Below, piece by piece: positions 10,639 to 19,397 of a stretch of 64,000 bases of DNA (its first letter is position 1; each line of letters starts with the position of its first letter). This stretch comes from CAWDZK01 sp963807005 (GTDB taxonomy: Bacteria > Actinomycetota > Actinomycetes > JACCUZ01): positions 1,054,001 to 1,118,000 of the forward strand of contig CAWDZK010000001.1 of NCBI GenBank assembly GCA_963807005.1. Direction: 5' to 3'. A program made the translations under genes and the position numbers. The notes under the pieces are model-generated. The model worked only from the letters and a program-made list of their open reading frames with translations, ran no database searches and was not told the DNA's origin.

Positions 10639-11798
10639 CCGAGATCGGGCCCGCCCGGGCCGCCCGGGAGACCGAGGACTGGTTCCTCGAGCACGGGTTG
10701 CCGTTCTTCGTCGAGGGCCGGCGCATCACCGCCGACGACCTGGTCCGCGGACGCTCGGTCGTGGTGCTCGCGCTGGCCTACGTCGGGTCGCTGCTGCTCG
10801 CCGTGCCGCCGGACCGCTCGTGGCCGGTCCGTGCGGCTCTGGCCGCGGTCGGGGTGGTGGCGCTGGTGGCCGTCTGGGCGGTCGCGAACCTGGCGCGCCG
10901 CCAACGCGCCCTGGAGCGTCCGCGTCGGGTCGGTGCCGTCGAGGTGGCTCTGTTCGCACTGGGGCCGGCGGCCGTCGTCGCCACGCTGAGACACGACGCC
11001 GACCTGACCCTCGCGGTCCTGCTGGGGGACCTGACCGTCCTCGGCGCCGTCGCGGCTGCCGAGGTGCTCGACGTCGCCCCCATCGCGCGTTGGGCGCTCG
11101 TGCGCACGTTTGCCGAGCTGGGCTCGCTGTTCCGGCTGGTCACGAGGGCTCTGCCCATGCTGCTCCTGTTCACGACGTTCCTGTTCATCAACACCGAGGT
11201 GTGGCAGGTGTCGTCGGCCCTGTCCCGGCCGGTGCTCTGGCTCGCAGTGGCCTTCTTCGGCCTGCTCGCCGTCGGCTTCCTCCTCGCCCGGCTCCCCGAG
11301 GAGGTGTCCGCGGTCAACGACGACCTCGACCCGGCCGTCGTCCGGCGTGCGGTCCGCGGCACCCCGCTCGAGCCGCACCTCGACGACCTGGACGACGTGC
11401 GCACTGAGCCGCTGGACCGGCGCCAACGCACCAACCTCCTGCTCGTCCTGCTCATCACCCAGGCCTCCCAGGTACTGGTGCTCTCGGTCGCCGTCTGGGC
11501 CTTCTTCCTGGTCTTCGGCCGGGTCGCGATCGACGACAGCGTGGTCAACAGCTGGGTGGGTGCGGGGGCGCCGCACTTCCCGCGCCTGCTCGGCGACCTC
11601 GGCTTCTCCCGCGAGCTGCTCCAGGTCTCGATCTTCCTGTCCGCGTTCTCGGGGCTGTACTTCACCGTCTACGCGGTCACCGACGCCAGCTACCGGGAGC
11701 AGTTCTTCCACGAGATCACCCACGAGCTGGAGCGCGCCGTGGGCGTGCGAGCCGCCTACCTGGCCCTGCGGCGCAGGTCCGCCGGGTCCGGTCCCTAA
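10635..11798 (+). CDS. Integral membrane protein of unknown function
   Basis: The product has 387 residues with about seven hydrophobic segments: two near residues 35-80, two near 95-140, a pair near 170-225 and one or two near 265-355. The aqueous end is ERAVGVRAAYLALRR. I do not recognise a characterised family; similar proteins encoded after ribF are annotated only as hypothetical membrane proteins. The GTG start at 10635 overlaps the ribF stop (GTGA arrangement), so expression depends on ribF. There is no signal peptide. The acidic loop DDLDDVRTEPLDRRQR lies between membrane segments. Confidence 0.75.
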   Translation: MTEIGPARAARETEDWFLEHGLPFFVEGRRITADDLVRGRSVVVLALAYVGSLLLAVPPDRSWPVRAALAAVGVVALVAVWAVANLARRQRALERPRRVGAVEVALFALGPAAVVATLRHDADLTLAVLLGDLTVLGAVAAAEVLDVAPIARWALVRTFAELGSLFRLVTRALPMLLLFTTFLFINTEVWQVSSALSRPVLWLAVAFFGLLAVGFLLARLPEEVSAVNDDLDPAVVRRAVRGTPLEPHLDDLDDVRTEPLDRRQRTNLLLVLLITQASQVLVLSVAVWAFFLVFGRVAIDDSVVNSWVGAGAPHFPRLLGDLGFSRELLQVSIFLSAFSGLYFTVYAVTDASYREQFFHEITHELERAVGVRAAYLALRRRSAGSGP

Positions 11799-11801
11799 GG
11801 T
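11796..11801 (+). promoter_or_regulatory. -10 box TAAGGT of the leaderless aldo/keto reductase gene
   Basis: TAAGGT overlaps the stop codon of the upstream gene and ends 7 bases before the ATG at 11809, predicting transcription from the start codon itself. Confidence 0.55.
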
Positions 11802-11808
11802 GCCGGAC

Positions 11809-12831
11809 ATGGAGTACCGCACCCTCGGCCGCAGCGGCGCCGTCGTCTCGACCCTGGCCCTCGGCACCATGACCTTCGGCAACGAGACCGACGAGGAGGG
11901 CAGCCACGAGCAGCTCGACCTGTTCCTCGAGTCCGGCGGCACGCTCATCGACACCGCCGACGTCTACACGGCGGGCGCCAGCGAGGAGATCATCGGCCGG
12001 TGGCTGGACGACCGTCCGTCAGAGGTGACCGACCGGGTGGTGCTCGCCACCAAGGCCCGGTTCCCCATGGGAGCGGACCGCAACGACGCGGGCCTGTCCC
12101 GGCGACACCTGAGCCGGGCGCTGGACGCCTCGCTGCAACGACTGCGGGTCGACAGCGTGGACCTGTACCAGGTGCACGCCTGGGACCCGGCGACGCCGAT
12201 CGAGGAGACCCTCGGCTTCTTCGACGACGCCGTCAGGGCCGGCAAGGTGCGCTACGCCGGCCTGTCCAACTACACCGGCTGGCAGCTGCAGCGCGCCGTC
12301 GACGTCGCCGAGCACCGGCACCTCCCGCGACCGGTCACCCTGCAGCCGCAGTACAACCTGCTGGCCCGCGAGATCGAGTGGGAGATCGTCCCGGCCGCCC
12401 TGGCGAACGGCCTCGGCCTGCTGCCGTGGTCGCCGCTGGGCGGTGGCTGGCTGACCGGCAAGTACACCCGCGACCAGCGGCCCACCGGCGCCACCCGCCT
12501 CGGCGAGGACCCCGGCCGCGGCGTGGAGGCCTACGACAAGAGGTCGGCCAGCGAGCGCACCTGGGCGGTCGTCGACGCCGTCCAGCGGGCCGCCGAGTCG
12601 GCCGGAGCCTCGATGGCGGCCGTGGCGCTGGCGTGGGTGCACGACCGGCCGGGGGTCTCCTCGGTCATCCTGGGCGCCCGGACCACCGACCAGCTCAGAG
12701 CGAACCTGGCCGCCGCCGGACTGCGCCTCGACGAGGCCACCACGACCGCCCTGGACGCCGCCAGCGACCCGGCACCGGCCGACTACCCCTACGGCCCGGC
12801 CGGCCGGGAGCAGCGCGAGCGGGAGATCTGA
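11809..12831 (+). CDS. Aldo/keto reductase
   Basis: The 340-residue product is an NADPH-dependent carbonyl reductase of the AKR family. The first strand and turn read RTLGRSGAVVSTLALGTMTFG. The catalytic set is the DTADVYTAGASEEIIG segment (Asp, Tyr), Lys in ATKARF and His in DLYQVHAWD. SNYTGWQL and QPQYNLLAREIE follow, as in the AKR11/YajO-like group. The substrate cannot be inferred. The length is normal and the gene has its own promoter between the ribF pair and rpsO. Confidence 0.9.
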   Translation: MEYRTLGRSGAVVSTLALGTMTFGNETDEEGSHEQLDLFLESGGTLIDTADVYTAGASEEIIGRWLDDRPSEVTDRVVLATKARFPMGADRNDAGLSRRHLSRALDASLQRLRVDSVDLYQVHAWDPATPIEETLGFFDDAVRAGKVRYAGLSNYTGWQLQRAVDVAEHRHLPRPVTLQPQYNLLAREIEWEIVPAALANGLGLLPWSPLGGGWLTGKYTRDQRPTGATRLGEDPGRGVEAYDKRSASERTWAVVDAVQRAAESAGASMAAVALAWVHDRPGVSSVILGARTTDQLRANLAAAGLRLDEATTTALDAASDPAPADYPYGPAGREQREREI

Positions 12832-12882
12832 GGGCCGCCCAGCCCCACCCGCGCCGATTCGGCCGGGGCACCCCCTGGCTGG

Positions 12883-12888
12883 TAGCCT
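12883..12888 (+). promoter_or_regulatory. Candidate rpsO promoter (-10 TAGCCT)
   Basis: TAGCCT lies 91 bases upstream of the rpsO GTG, in the 148-base gap after the aldo/keto reductase gene. The implied leader of about 85 bases leaves room for S15 autoregulation, which is known for rpsO leaders in other bacteria. I did not establish a specific fold. Confidence 0.45.
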
Positions 12889-12979
12889 CGGTCACTGCCG
12901 TGCACGCGGCGTGAGTTACCCATGTCTGCCCGTGATTCCGACCAGGCAGCGCTCACCAGAAACAGACTCAGGGAGAGTT

Positions 12980-13249
12980 GTGTCACTCGACACCGCCATC
13001 AAGAAGCAGATCATCGACGAGCACGGCACCTCCGGCGCCGACACCGGCACCCCGGAGGTCCAGGTCGCGCTCCTCTCGCGCCGCATCGCGGACCTGACCC
13101 AGCACCTCAAGGAGCACAAGCACGACCACCACTCGCGTCGTGGCCTGCTGCTCCTCGTCGGCCGGCGCCGCCGGCTGCTGAACTACCTGGCCAAGACCGA
13201 CATCAACCGCTACCGCGCGTTGATCGAGAAGCTCGGCCTCCGCCGCTAG
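12980..13249 (+). CDS. rpsO: 30S ribosomal protein S15
   Basis: S15 binds the central domain of 16S rRNA early in 30S assembly. The 89-residue product contains the standard S15 sequence: TPEVQVALLSRRIADLT, LKEHKHDHHSRRGLLLLVGRRRRLLNYLAK and RYRALIEKLGLRR. The GTG at 12980 (VSLDTAIKK) gives exactly the family length and has GGGAG at 12971-12975. It is followed 173 bases later by pnp, the classical rpsO-pnp order. Confidence 0.98.
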   Translation: MSLDTAIKKQIIDEHGTSGADTGTPEVQVALLSRRIADLTQHLKEHKHDHHSRRGLLLLVGRRRRLLNYLAKTDINRYRALIEKLGLRR

Positions 13250-13422
13250 TACCCCCACTCGGAGGAGCGGCTCGCCTCGGCGTCTGGTCCTCGGTAGTGG
13301 CCGGCGGACCCGACGGTCGTCGCGGCGAGAGCCGCCCTCCCCGTCCCGCAGGCTTCCATCGAAGACCGGCTGATAGTTCCGGGCGACCTGCTCCTCATCC
13401 CAAGGATCAGGAGACACCACTT

Positions 13423-15645
13423 ATGGATGGACAGTCCGTCCACACCGCCGAAGCAGTCATCGACAACGGCACCTTCGGCACCCGCACGGTCCGCTTCGAG
13501 ACCGGTCGGCTCGCCCGGCAGGCTGCCGGATCGGTCGCCGCCTACCTCGACGACGACACGATGCTGCTGTCGGCCACCACGGCCGGCAAGCACCCCAAGG
13601 AGAACCTCGACTTCTTCCCGCTCACGGTCGACGTCGAGGAGCGGATGTACGCCGCCGGGCGCATCCCCGGCTCGTTCTTCCGCCGCGAAGGCCGGCCGAG
13701 CGAGGACGCGATCCTCACCTGCCGCCTCATCGACCGCCCGCTGCGCCCGACGTTCGCCAAGGGCCTGCGCAACGAGGTGCAGGTCGTCATCACCGTCATG
13801 GCCCTGGACCCCAAGGACATGTACGACGTCGTGGCGATCAACGCCGCGTCGGCGAGCACGCAGCTCTCCGGCCTGCCGTTCAGCGGCCCGGTCGGCGCGA
13901 CCCGGGTCGCCCTCATCGACGACCAGTGGGTGGCGTTCCCGACCCACGAGCAGCTCGAGTCGGCCGTGTTCGACATGGTCGTGGCCGGCCGGATCGCGGG
14001 TGACGACGTCGCGATCATGATGGTCGAGGCCGAGGCGACCATGGCGGCCTGGCACCTCATCAAGGACGACGGGAAGACCGCTCCGACCGAGGAGATCGTC
14101 GCCCAGGGTCTCGAGGCCGCCAAGCCGTTCATCAAGTCCCTGTGCGAGGCGCAGCAGCAGCTTGCTGCGGCCGCCGCCAAGCCCACGGCCGAGTTCCCGC
14201 GGTTCCTCGACTACCAGGACGACGTCCTGCAGGCCGTGAGCGACCTGGTCAGCGACGAGCTGGGCCAGGCGCTCACGATCGCCGCCAAGCAGGAGCGCGA
14301 GACCGAGCTCGACCGCATCAAGGACTCCGCCAAGGAGAAGCTGGCGGGCCAGTTCGAGGGTCGCGAGAAGGAGATCGGTGCGGCCTACCGGTCGGTCACC
14401 AAGTCGCTCGTCCGGCAGCGGATCCTGCGCGACAAGGTCCGCATCGACGGCCGCGGCCTGTCCGACATCCGCACGCTCTCGGCCGAGGTCGAGGTGCTCC
14501 CGCGGGTGCACGGGTCGGCGCTGTTCGAGCGCGGCGAGACGCAGATCCTCGGGGTGACCACGCTCAACATGCTCCGCATGGAGCAGATGATCGACACGCT
14601 CAACCCCGAGAACCGCAAGCGCTACATGCACAACTACAACTTCCCGCCCTACTCGACCGGTGAGACCGGCCGGGTGGGCTCGCCGAAGCGCCGCGAGATC
14701 GGTCATGGCGCGCTGGCCGAGCGGGCGATCCTGCCCGTGCTCCCCGCCCGCGAGGAGTTCCCCTACGCGATCCGCCAGGTGTCCGAGGCCCTCGGCTCCA
14801 ACGGCTCGACGTCGATGGGCTCGGTCTGCGCCTCGACCATGTCGCTCCTGCAGGCCGGTGTGCCGCTGCGCGCGCCGGTCGCCGGCATCGCGATGGGCCT
14901 GATCTCCGACACCGTCGACGGCGAGACCGAGTACGCGGCGCTGACCGACATCCTCGGTGCCGAGGACGCGTTCGGCGACATGGACTTCAAGGTCGCCGGT
15001 ACCCGTGACTTCGTCACGGCGATCCAGCTCGACACCAAGCTCGACGGGATCCCGGCCTCGGTGCTCGCCTCGGCGCTCACCCAGGCCAAGGAGGCCCGGC
15101 TGCACATCCTCGACGTCATGCACGAGGCGATCGACGCCCCGGACGAGATGTCGCCGCACGCTCCGCGGATCATCACCATCAAGATCCCGGTCGACCAGAT
15201 CGGTGCCGTCATCGGGCCCAAGGGCAAGATGATCAACCAGATCCAGGACGACACCGGCGCCGAGATCAGCATCGAGGACGACGGCACCATCTACATCGGC
15301 GCCACCGACGGTCCCAAGGCCGAGGCCGCCCGCACGATGATCAACGGCATCGCGAACCCCACGATGCCCGAGGTCGGCGAGCGCTACCTGGGCACCGTCG
15401 TGAAGACCACGACGTTCGGCGCCTTCGTGTCGCTGATGCCGGGTCGTGACGGTCTCCTGCACATCTCCAAGCTGCGGGCGCTGGCCGGCGGCAAGCGGGT
15501 CGACAACGTCGACGACGTCGTGAAGGTCGGCGACAAGGTCCAGGTCCAGATCGCCGAGGTCGACTCCCGAGGCAAGCTCTCTCTGGTCCCGGTCGAGGCC
15601 GACGGCGCCGAGGCCCCCGCGGCCGACGCACCGGCCGAGGCCTAG
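13423..15645 (+). CDS. pnp: Polyribonucleotide nucleotidyltransferase (PNPase)
   Basis: This is the phosphorolytic 3'-5' exoribonuclease and, in actinobacteria, also an RNA-tailing enzyme. The 740-residue protein has two RNase PH domains (the second includes GRGLSDIR and FPPYSTGETG) around a helical domain. A KH domain with the IGPKGK loop and an S1 domain (GERYLGTVVKTTTFGAFVSLMPGRDGLLHISKL) follow. The ATG at 13423 has AGGAG at 13409-13413. The pepR gene follows after 5 bases. RNase J and RNase Y genes are also in this window. Confidence 0.98.
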   Translation: MDGQSVHTAEAVIDNGTFGTRTVRFETGRLARQAAGSVAAYLDDDTMLLSATTAGKHPKENLDFFPLTVDVEERMYAAGRIPGSFFRREGRPSEDAILTCRLIDRPLRPTFAKGLRNEVQVVITVMALDPKDMYDVVAINAASASTQLSGLPFSGPVGATRVALIDDQWVAFPTHEQLESAVFDMVVAGRIAGDDVAIMMVEAEATMAAWHLIKDDGKTAPTEEIVAQGLEAAKPFIKSLCEAQQQLAAAAAKPTAEFPRFLDYQDDVLQAVSDLVSDELGQALTIAAKQERETELDRIKDSAKEKLAGQFEGREKEIGAAYRSVTKSLVRQRILRDKVRIDGRGLSDIRTLSAEVEVLPRVHGSALFERGETQILGVTTLNMLRMEQMIDTLNPENRKRYMHNYNFPPYSTGETGRVGSPKRREIGHGALAERAILPVLPAREEFPYAIRQVSEALGSNGSTSMGSVCASTMSLLQAGVPLRAPVAGIAMGLISDTVDGETEYAALTDILGAEDAFGDMDFKVAGTRDFVTAIQLDTKLDGIPASVLASALTQAKEARLHILDVMHEAIDAPDEMSPHAPRIITIKIPVDQIGAVIGPKGKMINQIQDDTGAEISIEDDGTIYIGATDGPKAEAARTMINGIANPTMPEVGERYLGTVVKTTTFGAFVSLMPGRDGLLHISKLRALAGGKRVDNVDDVVKVGDKVQVQIAEVDSRGKLSLVPVEADGAEAPAADAPAEA

Positions 15646-15650
15646 TCCCC

Positions 15651-16970
15651 TTGGGCCGACAGGCCACCCGCACGCTCCACCGGGCGGACGGAGGTGGCGG
15701 ACTCGTCCGCCACACCGTCCTGCCCGGTGGGCTGCGCGTCGTCAGCGAGGCGGTGCCCACCGTCCGCTCGGTGACGTTCGGCGTGTGGGTCGGCGTGGGC
15801 TCCCGCGACGAGGCGTCCTCGCTCGCGGGCGCCTCCCACTACCTCGAGCACCTGCTGTTCAAGGGCACCCGCAGGCGCGACGCGATGGCCATCTCCTCGG
15901 CACTCGACGCGGTCGGTGGCGAGATGAACGCCTTCACGTCGAAGGAGTACACCTGCTTCTACGCCCGGGTCCTCGACGACGACCTGCCGCTCGCGGTCGA
16001 CGTCATCGGCGACCTGGTGACCTCGTCGGTGATCCGCGCCTCAGACGTCGACGCAGAGCGGGGCGTGATCCTCGAAGAGATCGCCATGCACGAGGACGAC
16101 CCCACCGACATGGTCCACGACCACTTCGCGCAGGTCCTCTTCGGCGACGGCCCGCTCTCACGGCCGGTGCTCGGCACGGTCGAGTCGATCGAGTCGATCG
16201 GCCGGGCCGCGATCAACGGCTACTACCGGCGCCGCTACCGCCCGCAGGACATGGTGGTCGCTGTGGCCGGCAACGTCGACCATGCAACCGTCGTCCGTCT
16301 GGTCCGGAAGGCCTTCGGTGCGGCCGGCATGCTCGAAGGCGACCACGAGCCGACCGCGCCACGCGCCGGCCGCCTGCTCCGTACCTGGGGCGGCACCCGG
16401 GTGATCCGCCGCACCACCGAGCAGGCGAACGTCGTGCTGGGCGGTCCTGGTGTCGCGCGTACCGACGAGCGACGGTTCGCCCTCGGCGTCCTCAACTCAG
16501 CACTCGGTGGCGGGATGTCGTCGCGGCTGTTCCAGGAGGTCCGGGAGAAGCGCGGCCTGGCCTACTCCGTCTACAGCTACCACGCGCAGTACGCCGACAC
16601 CGGGCTCTTCGGCGTCTACGCAGGCTGCGTGCCGCGCAAGGTCGACGAGGTCCTCGCGATCTGCCGCGACGAGGTCGCGAAGGTCGCCGCCAACGGCCTC
16701 ACGCCGGACGAGATCGAGCGCGGCAAGGGCCAGCTGCGCGGCTCCCTCGTCCTCGGCCTCGAGGACACCGGCTCGCGGATGAGCCGCATCGGCAAGGCCG
16801 AGCTGGTGCACGGTGAGCTGCTCTCGGTCGACGAGGTACTGGCGCGGATCGACGCCGTGACCCAGGAGGAGGTGTCCGCGGTCGCCGCCGACCTGCTCAC
16901 CCGGACACCGACCCTGGCGGTGGTCGGACCGTTCGACGAGGACCGCGACTTCGCCCGGGCGATCGCGTGA
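15651..16970 (+). CDS. pepR: M16-family zinc metalloprotease (pitrilysin type)
   Basis: The 439-residue product has the inverted zinc motif HYLEH (His63, Glu66, His67) with the downstream glutamate in ERGVILEEIAMHEDD, then the C-terminal M16 domain with GGGMSSRLFQEVREKRGLAYSVYSYHA, whose Arg/Tyr pair contacts substrate. Such proteins are encoded next to pnp and dapB in most actinobacteria; the physiological substrate is unclear. The start is a rare TTG at 15651, 5 bases after the pnp stop, chosen because the conserved region begins about 15 residues later and no better start precedes it. A start further inside is possible. Confidence 0.9.
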   Translation: MGRQATRTLHRADGGGGLVRHTVLPGGLRVVSEAVPTVRSVTFGVWVGVGSRDEASSLAGASHYLEHLLFKGTRRRDAMAISSALDAVGGEMNAFTSKEYTCFYARVLDDDLPLAVDVIGDLVTSSVIRASDVDAERGVILEEIAMHEDDPTDMVHDHFAQVLFGDGPLSRPVLGTVESIESIGRAAINGYYRRRYRPQDMVVAVAGNVDHATVVRLVRKAFGAAGMLEGDHEPTAPRAGRLLRTWGGTRVIRRTTEQANVVLGGPGVARTDERRFALGVLNSALGGGMSSRLFQEVREKRGLAYSVYSYHAQYADTGLFGVYAGCVPRKVDEVLAICRDEVAKVAANGLTPDEIERGKGQLRGSLVLGLEDTGSRMSRIGKAELVHGELLSVDEVLARIDAVTQEEVSAVAADLLTRTPTLAVVGPFDEDRDFARAIA

Positions 16971-16977
16971 GCAGCGC

Positions 16978-17727
16978 ATGACGCGGGTGGGGGTGGTCGG
17001 CGCCGGTGGGCGGATGGGCAGCGAAGCCTGCCGGGCCGTCGAGGCCGCCGGCGACCTGGAGCTGGTGGCCAGGGTGGGGTCCGGCGACGCGTTGGACCTC
17101 CTGGTCGAGCCGGGGGTGCAGGTGGCCGTCGAGCTGACCCGTCCTGACGCCGTGATGGACAACGTCCGGTTCTGCGTCGAGCACGGCATCCACACCGTCG
17201 TCGGCACCAGCGGGCTGGACGCCGACCGGCTCGCGACGATCCGCGGCTGGCTCGACGCAGCGCCGGGTGTGGGAGTCGTGGTCGCGCCGAACTTCGCGGT
17301 CGGCGCCGTGCTGATGATGCGGTTCGCCGCCCAGGCCGCCCGGTTCTTCGAGTCGACCGAGATCGTCGAGCTGCACCACCCGGACAAGGCCGACGCACCG
17401 AGTGGCACCGCTCGTCGTACGGCCGAGCTGGTGGCCGAGGCACGGGCAGCAGCCGGGCTCGGCGCCCAGCCCGACGCCACGGCGGCCGGGCTCGACGGCG
17501 CGCGGGGCGCTGCCGTCGCCGGCGTGCCGGTGCACTCGGTGCGCGCTCGCGGCCTGGTCGCGCACCAGGAGGTGCTGCTCGGCACTGCCGGCGAGACCCT
17601 GACCATCCGGCACGACTCCTACGACCGTGCCTCGTTCATGCCCGGTGTCCTGCTCGCGGTCCGAGCCGTCGGGTCGCGGCCCGGTCTCACCGTCGGTCTC
17701 GAGCCCCTTCTCGGCCTGGACGACTGA
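16978..17727 (+). CDS. dapB: 4-hydroxy-tetrahydrodipicolinate reductase
   Basis: DapB catalyses the second committed step of the diaminopimelate/lysine pathway, reducing the DapA product with NAD(P)H. The 249-residue protein has the dinucleotide motif GAGGRMG (residues 8-14) and the catalytic segment ELHHPDKADAPSGTA. VGTSGLD and APNFAVGAVLMMRFA are also standard. It starts 7 bases after pepR, so it is part of the rpsO-pnp-pepR-dapB run. dapA lies 4 kb downstream in this window. Confidence 0.97.
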   Translation: MTRVGVVGAGGRMGSEACRAVEAAGDLELVARVGSGDALDLLVEPGVQVAVELTRPDAVMDNVRFCVEHGIHTVVGTSGLDADRLATIRGWLDAAPGVGVVVAPNFAVGAVLMMRFAAQAARFFESTEIVELHHPDKADAPSGTARRTAELVAEARAAAGLGAQPDATAAGLDGARGAAVAGVPVHSVRARGLVAHQEVLLGTAGETLTIRHDSYDRASFMPGVLLAVRAVGSRPGLTVGLEPLLGLDD

Positions 17728-17786
17728 CCGCCCTCGGCGGCCGGTTCAGCACTGCCGCTCGAGCACTGTGAGCCGGCTCAGGCTCC

Positions 17787-18089
17787 TCAGGTCGCGAGGC
17801 GGATGAGGGCCGCGGTCACGGCAGCGGCCCCGACGACCACGAGGAACGGCGCGCGGAACGCGAGCGCGACCGCGGCGACCGCGAGGCCGGCCAGCCGCGC
17901 GTCGATCACGAGCCGGGTCCCGTCCGCGACGGTCTGGACGGCCGCCAGCGCAGCCAGCAGCGCGACCGGCAGCAGCGCGGACACCCGCTGGATCACCGGG
18001 TCCTCGAGCACCCGCCGCGGCACCGAGAGGCCGGCCAGCTTGAGCAGGTAGCAGCAGGCCGCGGTGACCAGAATCGCCGCCCACGTCAT
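17787..18089 (-). CDS. azlD: AzlD-family branched-chain amino acid exporter subunit
   Basis: This small 100-residue membrane protein has about three or four hydrophobic segments (AAILVTAACCYLLKLAGLSVP; ALLPVALLAALAAVQTVA; FLVVVGAAAVTAALIRLAT). This is the AzlD profile, the small partner of the AzlC permease in efflux of branched-chain amino acids and analogues. The ATG overlaps the azlC stop in an ATGA arrangement, so it is co-translated with azlC. It is convergent with dapB across 59 bases. Confidence 0.88.
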   Translation of the reverse strand: MTWAAILVTAACCYLLKLAGLSVPRRVLEDPVIQRVSALLPVALLAALAAVQTVADGTRLVIDARLAGLAVAAVALAFRAPFLVVVGAAAVTAALIRLAT

Positions 18090-18823
18090 GGCGTGCGCCC
18101 CTCGTCTCCAGTCGGGACCCGGCGTCGCCCGACCACCATCGCGACCGGCACCAGCGCCGCAACGAGCACCGGTACGCCGGCCGGGACGACGGGGACGACC
18201 GCGACCGCGACCAGCGCCGCAACCAGTGCGGTCAGCCACATCGGCCGACCCTGCAGCCGGGGCGCCAGCAGCGCCAGGAACGCCGCCGGCACCGCGGCGT
18301 CGAGCCCGAGGTCCCGGGGGTCGCCGATGACCGTGCCGGCCAGGGCACCGATCAGGGTCCCGGTGTTCCAGAGCACGAAGATCGACAGTCCGGTGGCCCA
18401 GAAGCCGAGCCGGCCGGCCGGTCGCCCGAGCCGGTCCCCGCCCACCGCCTCGCCGCCGAGGGCCACCGCGGTCGACTCGTCGATGACCAGCTGGGCGCCG
18501 ACGAGCCGACGCAGACCGCGCAGCTGCAGCATCGGGGCCAGGCGCACGCCGTAGACCAGGTTCCGCACGCCGAGCAGGACCGCCGACGCCGTGCCGGAGG
18601 CCAGTGCGCCGCCACTGCCGATCACCCCGATCAGGGCGAACTGCGACCCGCCGCTGAAGATCAGCACGGACAGGGCGCAGGTCTGGGCGACCGACAGGCC
18701 GGCCGCGGTGCCGAGGGCACCGAAGGACAGGCCGTACGCGCCGGTCGCGACGCCGACCGAAAGCGCGGTCCGCACGACCTGCCCGCGGACGTCCTCCCAG
18801 CCGGGAACGGTCGCCTCGCTCAC
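18086..18823 (-). CDS. azlC: AzlC-family branched-chain amino acid permease
   Basis: The 245-residue membrane protein has the AzlC motifs GLSFGALGTAAGLS, IFSGGSQFALIG, GVRNLVYGVRLAPML and LVIDESTAVALG. With AzlD it forms a two-component exporter of branched-chain amino acids or toxic analogues. The GTG start at 18823 overlaps the stop of the upstream GNAT gene (GTGA). The gene order GNAT-azlC-azlD on the minus strand therefore forms one transcription unit. Confidence 0.9.
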   Translation of the reverse strand: MSEATVPGWEDVRGQVVRTALSVGVATGAYGLSFGALGTAAGLSVAQTCALSVLIFSGGSQFALIGVIGSGGALASGTASAVLLGVRNLVYGVRLAPMLQLRGLRRLVGAQLVIDESTAVALGGEAVGGDRLGRPAGRLGFWATGLSIFVLWNTGTLIGALAGTVIGDPRDLGLDAAVPAAFLALLAPRLQGRPMWLTALVAALVAVAVVPVVPAGVPVLVAALVPVAMVVGRRRVPTGDEGRTP

Positions 18824-19362
18824 AGCTCGACCAGGGCTGTCCGCCAGCGGGACTGGTCGACCAGGACCGCCCCGTCGCCGCGCAGGTCCAGGCTGCGGCT
18901 GGCGCCGTCGGCGTCCCACCCCGCGCCGGCGAGGAACTCGCGCAGGTCGCGCTCCGCGTCGGTGAGCCAGACGTGCAGGTGGTGGACGCCGTCGATCCGC
19001 GCGAGGTCGGCCACGGCGTTGACCAGCCGGCTCCCGTGCCCGTGGCCGGTCGCGGCCGGGTCGACGCACAGGGCCAGCAGCTCGCCGTCCAGCGCCGGGA
19101 TGGTGTCCGGGTCGGACGCCGGGGCGAGAGCGGCGAAGCCGACCACCTGCTCGCCGGCGAGGGCGGTGAGCACCCGGTGCCGCGGCGAGGGCGGCTCCGC
19201 GGCGGCGGCGGCCCACCGCTCCGCGGCGGCCGCGGACCCGACGGCCTCGACGACGTCGGCGGGCAGCCCGTCGCCGTGCACCGCCGACCAGACGGCGGCC
19301 TGGATCCGGGCCAGGTCGGCGGCGTCACTGGCGGTCGCAGGGCGCACGCTCACGTCGGCCAT
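18820..19362 (-). CDS. GNAT-family N-acetyltransferase
   Basis: The 180-residue product has the GNAT fold: it starts VSVRPATASDAADLARI, has the central strand VVGFAALAPA, and the acetyl-CoA motif LCVDPAATGHGHGSRLVNAVADLA. The acceptor is unknown. The ATG at 19362 gives a complete domain. The frame remains open upstream into the broken nitroreductase gene because of a frameshift there; that is not a true fusion. Its stop overlaps the azlC start. Confidence 0.85.
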   Translation of the reverse strand: MADVSVRPATASDAADLARIQAAVWSAVHGDGLPADVVEAVGSAAAAERWAAAAAEPPSPRHRVLTALAGEQVVGFAALAPASDPDTIPALDGELLALCVDPAATGHGHGSRLVNAVADLARIDGVHHLHVWLTDAERDLREFLAGAGWDADGASRSLDLRGDGAVLVDQSRWRTALVEL

Positions 19363-19397
19363 GCCGAGGATCCTCTCAGCCGGACCGGCGCAGCGGC

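Noticed and set aside
13246..15462. A 738-codon open frame opposite pnp
   Set aside because: It is a shadow of pnp; its composition (Asp/Arg/Leu/Val-rich, no conserved motif) is that of a reversed coding strand.
17729..17745. Small CCGCC/GGCGG hairpin after dapB as a terminator
   Set aside because: A five-pair stem is common by chance at this GC content, and no T-run follows.
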